This document shows, piece by piece, positions 37,011 through 49,495 of a DNA stretch of 64,000 nt. Below the pieces are notes generated by a model. That model was not told the origin of the DNA and searched no databases. It saw nothing but the letters and a program-made list of their open reading frames with translations. Every line of letters starts with the position of its first letter. Within the stretch, counting starts at the first letter, position 1. Source of the DNA: Oxyruncus cristatus (taxonomy: Eukaryota; Chordata; Aves; Passeriformes; Cotingidae); NCBI GenBank assembly GCA_013399855.1, contig VXAY01002848.1, positions 96,977-160,976 on the forward strand, read 5' to 3'. Both the position numbers and the translations under genes were made by a program.

Positions 37011-39059
37011 TCTTTTTGTTTCTTAAGCTCCTTCACATTGCTTTTGAATGAAAATGGAATAGTCTATGGATCTATCCCCCCTTCCCTCTGGCTGTGGTGG
37101 GCCTACAGCCAGCAGCAGCTCTGAGGGCAGCTGCAGGACCTTTCCCTTTCCATGTTTGCCAAGGACACCGAAAGGCTTTGGACCCCAGGCCTTGTTCAGT
37201 AAACTGAAAAAATGATGGAAAACCTCTGAGTGAGACGGAACAGAAATAAAGGTTTAAAAGAAAAAAACAACCAAACAAAAACCCCACCAAAATCCCTTTG
37301 GTCCCTGCTGCACCCTGCAGTCCAGTCCTTTCTTTCAAGGCTTCACTCACTCCATAGTGGCTTTATTGGTTTCTCACAACCTCCTGTTCTCCTGAGTGAG
37401 TAACAGCCGTATCCCCCAAATGTGGCCTGCCCTCACCTCTGGTGGGATGTGATCAGCCTGACAAGCACATTCCTACTGTAGAATGGGACAGAACTGTCTG
37501 CAGATAAACTCACGTTCTTGAAAGTGGGCAAAACTGGAGCTCTATTCCCGTGTGGTGGGGTGTGTGCCTTTGCACATGAACTACACAGAAGCTATTTCCA
37601 TTAATCACTTTTTTGTCTCTCACCCACAGCTCACAGGCATGTTCATGGGCAGGTGCTGTGGGAGGGCACTGACTGCAGAAGACCGATAGAGACAGGGGAA
37701 AGGGGTAAAAGAGACTTGCCTTCTGCAGCAGCATTAGCTGCAAAAATCAGATTACCCTATCTAAAGGCTTGTCTGATTTAAAAAGAAAAAAAAATCTTAA
37801 GGAAATGGACACATGAAAGACTAAAATGTTCACAGTAAGGAAAATTGGCCTCCGGTCCTTCAGAGGAAAAAAATTTAACAATTTGGCTCTGTCTTGCTTT
37901 AATATTGTTTTAAATCACCTACTTTGAAAATAAATTCATGTATTGCAGTTTCCCCACAGTATGTGGCACTACTAGAAGAATCTTTTGCTGAAGGAAAGGA
38001 TGTCATTACTGTGTAGTGAGAAAACGTTTGATTGATTTTTGTCTAGACCCAGTTTTAACATGTCTAAATTACAGTGGTTTCTGGCCATATCTGTCATTTC
38101 TTAGACAACAACCATCAAATGATATTTTTGATTATTGTTTTTTTGCCAAAGCTGGCTGCTCATGAAAACTCTGCTTTTCACAAGAATTGGCTTTGAATAA
38201 TGTGGAGTAGTGGCCTGTTTTCTACAAGTTACTTATCAACATTTTTCTTGGCATTATCACATGAGGATATTCCTCTCTTCTACCACCTCTGTCTGGTGAA
38301 TCAGGAGCTGTATAAAATTGAAAGCTCTTCCAGCTGCAAGATCTTGGCTGGCCCTTCATACTGCTGTTGGGGTCTTGTTCAGGGGAGGGAAAGAGAGGAA
38401 AACCAGCCTCAGCCACACACTAAATGGCGCATGTGAAACTCTTTCATGTGTTCGTGTGCTTTGTGGCAAAGTCAGGCTGCTCCTGTTGTGTCAGGGAGGC
38501 TGCACACAGCCACGCTGATGACCAGGGGGCCTTGTGATGTTCAGTGGTTGGAGCTCCATGTGCTGATGAAACCTGAGTCCACGTTTAGAAATCCTGAAAG
38601 GCAAAACATCCTTCAAAGCCAACAGTAAAAGTGAGGCAAAAGGAAGCAAGGAGTTATTCCCTTTTAGAAAACAATTTCTGTTCTTCATTTATTAGCTCAT
38701 CCTTGACTTGCCATTTGAATTTTTAATGCATTAATTGTGCTGTGTACATTGTTGGAGACTTCTGAAAATGTCAGTGAAATTAGATTATGATTTGAATGGA
38801 ACATAAAGGCTAATTTAATTTAAAGTCATATAATCTTCAAACTGAAATCCTGTGTTCAGGTTATATCCTGTTACTATTTATTGCTTATACTGTCAATGTG
38901 CCTTGGAGTCCAAATCCTCCCTGTGTGAAGGACTTAGGAAAAAGAGTCCTTTTTGCCCCTTTCTCTCCATCTCTTCCTCCAAGGACCTGTGTCTTTCTTT
39001 TGCTTATGCATGATTTATGGAGAAGACGGATATCATGTCAGCTGGAACCAGGACTAATC
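37011..39059. other. Intergenic, no gene recognised
   Basis: It contains a short A/C-rich run at 37261-37293. The stretch at about 38690-38870 is AT-rich with several TTAAT/TAATT motifs (see findings). No coding exon was identified; ORFs at 37.07-37.35 and 38.2-38.7 kb lack domains. Confidence 0.5.
37261..37293. repeat. A/C-only low-complexity tract
   Basis: An A-run is followed by CAACC, AAAC and CCCC units. It is one of several similar tracts in the window. Confidence 0.85.
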
Positions 39060-39480
39060 CAGTGAGGAAAGAGCTGCAGGGATATGATCCCGCAACATAC
39101 AAGCTGAAGACAGGCTGAAAGAGTTGGGGTCATTCAGCCTAGAGAAGAAAAGGCTCCGGGGAGACCTTACAGCACCTTCCAGTGTCTATGGGAGTGGTCT
39201 GTAAGAAAGCTGGAGAGGGACTTTTTACAAGGGCATGTGTTGACAGGACACAGGGGAATGCTTTAAACTGAAAGGAGTAAATTTAGATTAGGTATTAGAA
39301 AGAAATAATCCTTCACTATGAGGATGGTGAGGCACTGGAACAGGTTGCCCAGAAAAGCTGTGGATGCCCCATCCCTGGAAGTGTTCAAACCACATTAGAT
39401 GGGGCTGTGAGTAATCTGGGGTTGGAACTAGATGATCTTTGAGGTCCCTTCCAAACCAAACTACTCTGTGAGTCTATGAT
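39060..39480 (+). mobile_element. CR1 LINE 3' fragment with internal deletion
   Basis: This is the clearest intergenic CR1. It contains 'ggctccggggagacctta', 'agggactttttacaagggca', 'gtgaggcactggaacaggtt', 'gatgccccatccctggaagt' and 'gttggaactagatgatcttt', ending in 'gtgagtctatgat'. Compared with the consensus I remember, about 40 bp between 'gagtaatctgg' and 'ggttggaac' are missing (the usual 'gtctagtggaaggtgtccct' block). No ORF survives. Confidence 0.93.
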
Positions 39481-40689
39481 ATGTGACCAAAGCCTGGTCC
39501 TGGCACGTTCCCCCGAGCAGCTCCAGTACACATTGCCGGAGGTGACTCCTCCCCAGGAGCGGTGGTGTGCAGCAGCTGGGGCAGTGTGCTGCAGTGAGCC
39601 ACCTCAACTCTTCTGCACAGCACCCTTCAGCCATGTGGTGACATTTGCATCTTCATCCATCACCCTGTGAATGAAAACACAGGCATTTGTTTTGCTGCAA
39701 CACTTGTCTTCCATGAATGTCTTGACATTTATGTACCACCAAGAGACGTTACGTTATGTCAGGATTTTATTCTTGTGGCATTATCTACCCTAATTAAGGC
39801 TGTCGCTACATGGCTGAAGCAGGTAGGAAAGTAATGAGGTTGTTGGATGTCTGACTCCTTTTTAAGTTGCAACAAAGGAGGCAGTCGACGTCAAGGGGAT
39901 GGGTGCCACACCTCTGCAGTCTGACTCGAACACTGCTCTTTGCTGTGCCCCACAGGAAACTCTCCACCGTGTGCTCTGAGCAAATCTGTGTCCTCAGCTC
40001 TGGCTGGCAGCAGTGTTCAGCAGCTCCACCACTGGAAGGGCCACAATTGCTGAGCACAGCTGCATCTCTCTTGTAGATCAGTTACTATAAATCAAAAGAA
40101 TTATGGTTTCTGGAAAGCTAGGAAAGACCAGGCTTAAATCAGACTGAGCAATGGAAAAAGCACTTGCCAAGTAGATGAGCACAGGCAGTGGCCATGAGTA
40201 CAAAAGACTTTTTTTTGCATCTCTCTCCCTTTTCTGGTGTGCAGGCTGGGGCAGGTCATCAGTGAGGCAGCTCTGTGGAGATGCCCCAGGCTCTTGCATG
40301 ATTCAAATGTCTCAGCACCTCCTGCAGACAGCCCAAGTGTCATCTGGGGCCATTTGTTCAACTCCAGCTTCTGCCAGGTGCTGTAAGCTGTGTCCTCTCT
40401 TCTAACCTCTCTGTGATGCGCTGGGACTCGGCCCAATACCCATAAGGCCACTTGCAGGATGTAAACTGTATGGTATGCCACAAAACAACTGTAGTATCCC
40501 ATTAGCATGTTTTTGCTCATGGATGAAAATGTAACAGTTTGGGAAAAATGAAATGCAGATGAGGAAGAGAAATAATCTACAGCTTTTACAGGCTGTATCA
40601 GACTGCAGGGGAAGGTCATTTTGCTTCCTCTGTGCAAAGGGAAGCAGTTTCTCTATCAGGAGTTTCTCTATCATTTACAGAAGCAACTT
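39481..40689. other. Intergenic between CR1 and LTR, nothing recognised
   Basis: An antisense ORF of 167 codons (40134-40637) spans most of the right half. It shows no recognisable domain, has no supporting splice context, and a run of this length is near chance expectation for this window. No repeat was recognised. Confidence 0.5.
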
Positions 40690-41186
40690 TGTCCTGGCTT
40701 CAGCTGGGATAGAGTTCATTTCTTCTCAGCAGCTGGCACAGTGCTGTGTTTTGGATGTAGTATGAGAATCATGCTGGTGGCACAGTGATGTTCTGGTTGT
40801 TGCTAATTAGTATCCACCCTAAGTAAAGGGCTTTCCTGTGTCCTACAGCCTGCCAGAGAGTAGGTGCACAAAAGATCTGGGGGGAGGATGGCCAGGACAG
40901 CCCAGTATATAAACTGGGGAAGTTACCTGGAAGGAGACCAGTCAGGGTTAGGGGATGGGTCTGGCATCAGTCAGCGGGTGGTGAGCAATTTGTTGTGCAT
41001 TACTTGTTGGGGTTTTTTTGTTTGTTTGTTTTTTTAACCTCTTTTCAAGTAATCAGTTGTTTCTATTTAAACTCCAAGTTTTACTTTTGATTCTCCTTCC
41101 TGTTCCACCAGGCTGGGGCTGGGGTGCGGTCAGGTAAAGGAGTGGCTGCATGGTGCTTAATTGACAGCTGACTTTAAAGCATGACA
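40690..41186 (+). mobile_element. Solo LTR of an avian endogenous retrovirus (ERVL-like)
   Basis: It begins 'tgtcctggcttcagctggga' and ends 'tttaaagcatgaca', so it has TG...CA termini and a length of about 497 bp. Within it are 'gtgctgtgttttggatgtag', 'cagccaggacag'-like sequence, a TATATAA box and the typical 'ggtggtgagcaattt' block. This is an LTR type I recognise as common in songbird and other avian genomes. Flanking pentamers are aactt (left) and atctt (right), a likely decayed 5-bp target duplication. No internal retroviral sequence and no second LTR are nearby, so it is a recombination-derived solo LTR. The ERVL assignment is from memory and could be wrong at class level. Confidence 0.88.
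40906..40912 (+). promoter_or_regulatory. TATA box of the solo LTR
   Basis: TATATAA sits in 'cagtatataaactgggg' about 217 bp into the LTR, where the U3 promoter of this LTR class lies. It could act as a + strand promoter, but no downstream gene is visible in the window. Confidence 0.6.
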
Positions 41187-44100
41187 ATCTTTTATATAGA
41201 TGTACATATCTATCTACTGTTCTTGGACTCAATATGATTGAAATATGGTGAGATAGCGAGAGTAGAGGGTTCAACAGCTGATTAATCCTTCTTGCTGGAG
41301 TAGTTTCGTATTAATTAACTGCCTCTCACCTCTGCAGGACTCTAATTTGGACAGGGGGATAAGTGCCTCAAGGGTACCCTCCCAGGCCCTCTCTTCCACT
41401 GGTGAGCAGTGCCATGTCCCAATCACAGCTTCATGTCCAGTCACTGACTTCTTGGAGAAGAGTCTAATTAAAACCAGAGTCTCCTTTTTCTACTGTTCTT
41501 TCTTGAAAATTAAGTGTTTAGCATATTGTTCTTGTTTAATGACAGGGCCCTTCCCTGATGTGAGGCCAGATTTCGCAGTTCATTTTCAGCAGCCATTCAA
41601 CCTCTGACATACCAAAGTAATAACATAAGTGTCTAAAATCACAACTTGGCTAAAGAAATTGGTTTTGTTTTTTTTCAAAAAAGGTTGAAAAAAGAGACTG
41701 AATTTGACATGGAGCCAAGTAGGTTTGACAGTCTGTGTCAGTGGAAAACAAGTTCACTATTAACCTGTGAAGAAGTGCTGCTCAGCACAGTCAGTCCTCT
41801 GCCCCCACCACAGGTAATGTGCTCGCTGCCTGTGCCGTGGCTGGAGGGAACTCCTGAGACCATGATGGCAAAGGCAGGAGGATGTGCAAAGAGCTGTTCC
41901 AGCTGGAGGCTGGCTGGATGCTGGACAGGTTTCATACTGTGGAGTGTAAAGTGAATTATCCTTATCTTTAGTTGGAGACTTGTTCATTGCTGTGTTTCAT
42001 AGGCAAATGTGTATTTAGGAAATTAATGATTGTCTCCAGCTAAAACCTCTAAGGCAGGTACCTTCCCATTGTAATTGTTACTACTGAAGTCCCCTGACTT
42101 TGTACTCTCTGTTCTCTCTTGTTAGCAGAACTGGTAATTGCATTTTGAAATAATTACAGTATTTCCTCTGATGAGCTTAGCTCATTTAGCCAGGTCGAAC
42201 AAAGGTTAGAGGAGATGTAATATCTTCTAATAAATGTGTTGGGTGATAAATGCTGAAAAGAGGAAAGAGCTCTTTGAGCTGAAGGAAAATATTAACTCAG
42301 GATCAAATGTTTATGTATTGGTTAGAATAAATTTACGCTTTAAACCAGAAGACAGTTTCTGGATATCTGAAGAGGAAAGCTGTGAATAGCTCATTCAGTC
42401 AGGGAGTTGGAGGGCTTGGGTTTTAAGATGGAGCATCATGGTCCCATGTGAGGGGCAGAATAAGTGAAGGGAGAAATTCTTGGAGTAAAGGGATGAAAAT
42501 GATGTGCTGTGAGACCTAGGGTGCAACCAATTAAATCCAAAGGGGTTTTGGATTTGGAAGAGTTACGGGGCTCCTCTGCTAACACTGTGCTTTGTACTGT
42601 CATCACCTGTGTTTCAAGCTCTCTGGGGTACTGGGAAGGACATTTCTTCTCAGCTTTACCCAAGACAGTAACTGATGAACCAGGGCAGTGCTAACCTGCA
42701 CAGCTGCTGCTGGGGATTCACTTCAGTGGAACTTGGTCTAGACAGAAGGACAACTGAGGGCTTTTCATGTTTACTCTGTCAACATGAACCTGGTCTGCTT
42801 TGTTGGTCCATTCAAAATTAATTTTTCTTAGATTTTTGCAATATCACATCAATTTGCAGTTATTGGAGAGCCAGTGATGTCCCTGATCTCTCCTGTTCTC
42901 TTAGTACAGGTGAATTTTGGTTTATCATCCTAAGCTCTGAGTTTGCTGCAGAGATGGATGCTCTATGGCCTGCAGCATGTCTTGGCAGATGGGTGGATGT
43001 CCTGAGTTCCTCTAAACTTGACACTTGCTGCTTGGCACCTTGAGATCATGACAGTCCCCCTAGCTTGGCATTCCTGTAGGAACTGCGTACTAGTCTCCAT
43101 TGCCCTGCAAGTAGCTCTGAAAAGCAAGAGATGCTGCTTTGTAAGGTTTTTATTTCAGGACGAGTTTTCACAAAATTATCACCACTAAAATTACCCTTCT
43201 GTATCCATCTACTGTGTATTTTTTTCCAGCCCTCATACATGAAATCACAAAGTTCTGTTTAAGTGAAGGTTTTTTTGCTTAGAACAAACTTTCTCTTCAA
43301 AAATGCTAATTCATATCAACCGGTCCTATGATTGCTCAAAATACAACATCCCCTGCGTGGGAATTGTTTGCATAAAACCCTGCTTGTTTGACTGTGCAGT
43401 GTCTGCCTGACCATTAGCAGTGTGTTGTCTTTGCCTGAGACATAACTGTGGAGTTGAGACTCCTCCCGCAGTAAGTCACAGGACCTGCTGGGTGCAGCAT
43501 GTGTAGCCCTAACTGTTGAAGCTCAGTTCTTGGGGAAGGAAAACCCACAAGCGTTAGGTGTCTTCTTTTGTTATATTCTTCAAGTGTAGGCAAATGTGAT
43601 CAAATAAACAAATCTGGCAGTTCCGATCCTGAAAAAATCTGGTAATTTTGACAGTATGCAGTGTACACACCAAAACAATATTGAGTTTTTGGAGAATTAA
43701 GGGTTTACATGAGAATGTGATGTGACATCGTCTGGGAGCATGGTCTGTTCTAAAAAAGCAGGTTCTTTCTTTCTATATCCTTCTGCACTCACTGCTTGAA
43801 TATCTTCTGCAAGCTTAGTTCATAACCTGCCATAGACTGAGAGCCAAATCTGTCTTAGGGTGCAGCATCTACAACTTCTAGGACTGTGAAGGAAGGTAAA
43901 TCAGGCAGCATGTCCATTTTTCTGTTACTCATGCTGCTGTTGTATATGTTTTGCCTGCTCTGGAAGGCAGATGCAGCAAAGCTGTGAAGTTTCCCATGTG
44001 GCAACACCAGCATGCAGCCCTGCTTTTTTGTCTTTTTTTTTTTTTTTTTTTCCAATTTTTTTTTGTCTGTGGTAGGAGGATGAAAACAAAAGTTTGACTG

Positions 44101-47100
44101 TGAGGAAAAATACTGTGAAAGCGTTGATTCAGTATCTGCACCTCAGGTCAGTCAATAGCTCTTCTGCTCCTCACTGCCTAGCTCTTTCCCTCTTTCCTTC
44201 TCTGCTGGAGCAGGGTACAGAAGGAGTATTAAACTCCAGTGATCAGTCTTGGTTAATAGAGGATGCAAGACCAAACTGGTTCATCTGTTGGGGAGATTTC
44301 TTTTGGAAATGGCAGCAGAGACGGAAAGTGAGAGCAATGGCCCAGCAAGGAGACAAGTCTGAGGAAGACAGTCTCTGGGCAATTCCAAAGCCTGGAACCT
44401 TGTATTTGTGTACATGCAGGCAGGTAGATATAGTGTGTCAGTGGCAGCAATAGTCCTTTTTTCAGAACAGTATTTCCTACTGACATTTGTATCTTTTAGC
44501 AGGGAAATTTTTTTGTTTGGAAAACACAGCTTAGAAATAATTACATTTAGTTTACATTATATTTTTGATTTTAAGCACTTTACCATGGGCAAGCTAATTA
44601 AATAATCATGGATACCTTAATAAAGAAATCCAGTAGGTCAATAAATTGTTTGGAATTGTGGCTAATAATTATCTGTAATCAGAAAAGTGTGTGGGACCAT
44701 CTCTAATGGTAGCCAGAGGTAGCACATCATTTAAGGACTCTTTACAAGTAGAGTCTGCGTAAAAATTGTGACCAAGGATTATTAAAATCCACCCATTTCA
44801 CAATCTGCCACCTCCCTAAATGAGAAGTGTGCAGGGCTATAATGTCAGCATCCTCTTTGGGGGTGCACAGTCACTTACTTACACGTGTGTGTGGGGCTCT
44901 TGTATCATGAAACCACAGAACTTGCTGTGCTGGGTGAAGTTTTCATTGTCCATAAGCAAAATCAAATCAGTCCGAATTGTTGGAGTATTTTTGTCAGTAT
45001 TCCCAGATTACAGGAATCCTGCACATTCACTTCGTGCAGAAGGAATAATGGTCTTGTCCTTTGAGGATAGCCTTTCATTACATAGCAGCTCAGGTATGTA
45101 TGCTTGTGACCCCTAAAATGTAATCCCCTCTTTCACTCAGAACATTCAGCAGCATACTGATGGTGAAGAACAACACTATCAGTGCCACCATTTGAAGACT
45201 CTGGAATCACTACTGGAAAATGGAGGCTTCTCTGGACCATTCAGGTGGTGCATGATACTCGTTTGTTCCTCAAAATCCCCCACTGTTCATGGCTGTTTAG
45301 TATCCCATGCACAAGTCATGCATGAAGGCAAGTGCTGTCTGCTGCTTAGGCTTACAAGCCCTAGAAACAGTGGCTGAGCAACAGCTTTCTCACTTGTTGC
45401 AAAGACCTCCATTTTGCTGGTCCTGTTAAACACCCCGTTTCTTTGTGAACAATAACGTAGCAAAATCCACATAGTGCCCAGGGCTGGGCCAAAGCAGGCT
45501 GTGGGGATGGTGCTGTGCAGGCTCTTCCATTTATGTGGCTGAAAAAATATTTCAAAAAGCCCTTGAGTCTACAGAGTTTGACTGCTTTATACAAGAAACA
45601 GTGGGCTTGTAATTCATTCTTATACAATATTAATGACATTAAACAGTCTTTTCCCAGATGATCTGAACAGAGATTGTTATTTCCTTCATCCCATTTAGAT
45701 TTACAGCAGAGAATAAACTTTAGAAGGCACTACATAAAGCAATTCACAGTGTTTCGTTGCAGAGGCTCTAATGCATATTATTAACATCTCCCTTCTGTAT
45801 ATCCATATCTAATCAGGATTGTACAGATTGTATACAGGCTTTTACAGAACCCCCATCAGTGTAGTATCTGAAGGGTTTCCATGGTACTTCATGGGTCATT
45901 CTGTAATATGTCTTCAGAGAGAAAAATGTAGTTGCAGAAGAGCATTTTATTTTATTATATTTTAACCATTTTGAGTTTTCAGTTCTATTAACTTTACATG
46001 GATACCGTTCTGGTGGCATTAATAAAAAGCTGTGAAACTAAGGCTGAGACACATGTGAGGATGAGAATAACCTCTTGCAGAGACAGCAAGGATGAAAGCA
46101 CTGTTCATTGATGCCACCTGGCATCAGCACCATGAAAAAAAAAGCAAATTTCAAGATGAAGTTTGCCTGCAGATGCGCAAATAGAAGCCAAGCCCTCCTG
46201 AGCCATCAGGTATAGTTTCCCACTATTACTGTCTGTCACTTCATGTTTTCCCATTCACATGTCTACCAAGCCCACTTCAGCATGTCATCTTGCCCACTGT
46301 CCAGGCTGAGGGACTGCTCCAAAGACTCTGGTGTCTGCTCACTGTCACTCTCACTTCCAGCCTGACACTATTACTGGCAGTTTGTATCTTTTGATGTACT
46401 GCCAAACACGCACACCTCTTTTCCTTAAAAATTCCTCTTTATGTTGTTTAGTTTAACCATACTATATTTCAAGAGAAAAATTCCACTACTCCTTGCTTCT
46501 GGTTTTCATGGCTAAGTGCTCCAGGTTGTTTCATGCCCTCATGGGGAGCAGCCACTCATCTTGATGTGTGCCTGCTCTAGTCCACATTAATTCATACTGC
46601 AGACAAATCGCTTTCATTGTAAGCCATTACATTTAAAAATCAGATTATGTTAGCCATAGTTTTCAATATTTTGTAATAGTATTGCTTAGTGTTAGTCACT
46701 GAATGATGTAAGGCCATAGCCTGATAGATGGGAGCTCTCACCCCATTTCTGTGTCTGGCCACACTCACCCCCTCTGCATCTTCAGGACTATATCATTATC
46801 CTTTGCAAAGTGGTGTTCCAGCAGAGCCCATAGTTGGTGGTTTGTGCACTCTGGAAGGTGCTGTGTGGTCACACCCTTCTAGGTGGGGTTTTCTCTTGGA
46901 AACTCATTTTATGAGTGTTTGGGCAGGCTCTTGGGATCCACAGGGTCTTTCCAGAGTGTTGATGAATGAATGTGGCAGGAGCAAAGGGTTTAAACTTGTG
47001 ACTCTGCATCTTGGATTGGCAAATGGGAAGTTTTAGGGCTCTAGTGATGCAGTATACCTTGAGCCATCCCCCTGGCTAATGAGCACCAGGCCAGCAGTGG

Positions 47101-49217
47101 TGACCTGGGGACCTTCACCCCCTTTTCTCCAAAATGGCAGAGCACAGGGAGCTCAACCTCTGGCTCCCTGACATGGGTGGAAAACTCTAGTTGAAAGGCA
47201 GGGATGCTAAGGCAAGGATTTTTGTTGCACCATCGCCATCAGCAGGGGGAATATCACTGAAACAGGATGAGCTAGTGGTTTGATGTTACCTGGAATATTT
47301 TTGTAGAAACCATGGAAACAGACTTCCTCAAAATTAATAGCAGCTTTGCTGTCTGGGAGCTCATCCTGCATCTGCTTAAGTTGTTACTGGTTGCTAATCC
47401 CTTTCCTCTGCTAGGGCTGCCTGAGCAGGTGAAGCCAAGCATCTGAGTACTTGTCTGAGAGTTTAGTCATTCCACCATTGTGGCTTCAGAGGAACAGCAA
47501 TTTTGTCAGTGAAGTATCTGTCTATACACATGAGTGTGTGTGTACTTTCCACCCAGATAATTTTAATTTATTCATCTATAAAACCTCTTGCAGTTTGCTG
47601 TTTGTCCCACCATTGTTCTTGTACATGGACAGTTCACTCTTCAACACTATGTCAGAAACGATTATTTATGGCCTGGTGAAGATCTCTTTTTTTTCATTAT
47701 ATTTTATCATTCTGCTTTATACTAAACTGGAACTGTTTGTTTACTCAAACCACAGTGTTTCAGCAGTATTTCTAGGTACTTTGCATGGCAGTGTGAAATG
47801 CAGAGAAGAGAGCTGCTCTCTGAGTGCGCCTATTTTCCCCATGCACAGGGCTGCCAGCATTATGGATGCATGGCGGAACCCACACGTCACTTATTCTGCC
47901 AACTTGTGTGTATTAATGCCATTTAATATTCACTGTGAGGAGGGTATTCTGGAGGACTTTTAGGGATCAGTTTAGTCTCAGAGCTGTTTTATTTGATGAG
48001 GTCTGGTTTTTTAGGTTTGGTTGGTCGCCTTTTTTTTTTTTTTTTTTGGTTGGTTTGTTTTTGTGTTTTTTTTTGATGGGGTTGGTAAATAACATCATCT
48101 CAGCAGCTCTTTCAAGAACTTCTCTTGTACCCTGGGGCTCTTTTGTACCTTGTGGGCTGTGGCAGAGCACATGCTGCTGTGTGGTGCTGCTGGGGGCTGT
48201 GTGGGGGGAGCTGGGCAGTGCTGTGACAGCTCCTGTGCTTGTCACCCAGCTCGCACAGCAGGACCCAGCATGCAGGGAAGCCACCGTGTAAGAGGCTATG
48301 ACGCTTTCTCCCTGTTTTGCTGTAACTTCCCAGGCAGCTATCTGTTCTGCCAGCCTGAGGGTGAATTAATAGTCACAATACGATATTTTTTCCAGAGATT
48401 TCTGAACTGTACTGTCACAATCAAATGGAAGAATAATTAATGAAAAAAAAAAAATCCAAGCATTCCAGGCCCATGTTTCTTGAGGATTTTTTTATTAGCA
48501 TGAATCACTGTTATTAAAACAAGAGCCATTTTCCTAGTTGCTGCAAACGGAGTCAATGTTTTACCATGGAAGTTCTTCTAGCTGCATCTGCATAGAGCCT
48601 GATGCATTTTATTGAGTCAGAGAGAGAAAGAATTTGAGCAATACATTACAGCCAAAGCAGAATCTCATAATTTTGTTGCTTGATATGGTGATACATCTGT
48701 AATTCAATATCGATCATATATCAGATGGTAATAAAATCACTGTGAGACAAAGTACAAATCTGATGGTGTTTTTTTTTAAACTGAATGGAGGTCCTTTTAG
48801 CCTTTTTTTAGGGGCTCTTCTCCCTAAGAGCATAGAATTTGCTTTTACTTGATCCAATTTCACATTACTACAAAAAGTAAATTTCATGCTACGTTTCATT
48901 TTCAGATGTAGGATATAAAATCATGAGCTAGAAAAGAAAGTTTTATACTGTTCTCATCCTTTGTCTAATAATAAAACAAACAAACAAAAAGCATGGAGAG
49001 AAACAGAGTTTCCTAAGGAAAAAAAGCCCCACCATACAGGGGTGAAATCAGGACCCTTTGTGCCTTCCTATATCATATGTTGTTATTTAATGGGCAGTGA
49101 TTTGCCCACTGGAAGGTCAGGAGTTTATATTCCCTGCCTAGCTCGGTTCCTGCCTGTTGTTTGTACTGAATTCATGGCCCTTCATTCACTGCTCTGGTTG
49201 CCTGACTAATGGTTATC
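41187..49217. other. Intergenic, no gene recognised
   Basis: Eight kilobases without supported coding sequence. It includes a T-run at about 44033-44064 and a T/G-rich tract at 48004-48075. The longest ORF of the window (170 codons, 47451-47963, +) is here. Its translation is rich in F, L, Y and S with no recognised domain, and it is treated as chance. Confidence 0.5.
48004..48075. repeat. T/G-rich low-complexity tract
   Basis: It contains a long T-run and TTGG/TTTG units, nearly free of A and C. It is the complement type of the A/C tracts elsewhere. Confidence 0.85.
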
Positions 49218-49495
49218 AAGGCTGGAAGACGGCTCTAGTTATTTAGTCTGACCATACACCACGTGCTGTAAACATTCACCCTGGCCCATTGATCTATGTA
49301 TGATTTGTCTTCCAGAAAAACACCCAGTCTTGATTTAGAGAGACCAAGTGACAACTGAATGTCAGTGTCTCTTGGTGCATCGTTCCAGCTGTCAGAATGC
49401 TCACCTGCCAGACTCCAAAGTGGAGATGTTTGCCATCCGTTCTAGTTACTCCTAGTCTGAGACAGAGATGGCTTGTCTTGACCAATGGTTATATT
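49218..49495 (-). mobile_element. Ancient CR1/L3-like LINE relic, antisense
   Basis: The + strand shows 'atttagtctgaccatac', 'ttccagaaaaacacccagtc', 'ttgatttagagagaccaagt' and 'ctcttggtgcatcgttccag' in that order. This pattern corresponds to the reverse complement of the 3' part of old amniote CR1 elements, the type widespread in turtles and crocodilians. It is strongly diverged from the younger avian CR1 copies in the window, so it is probably an old insertion. Assignment is from memory and boundaries are approximate. Confidence 0.65.

Noticed and set aside
40134..40637. 167-codon antisense ORF between a CR1 and the solo LTR
   Set aside because: No domain, no promoter or splice support, and length near chance expectation; overlapping ORFs in other frames are equally featureless.
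47451..47963. 170-codon + strand ORF, the longest in the window
   Set aside because: With a stop roughly every 16 codons at this composition, an ORF this long somewhere in six frames of 64 kb is only mildly unlikely. The translation is F/L/S/Y-rich with no known domain or splice context.
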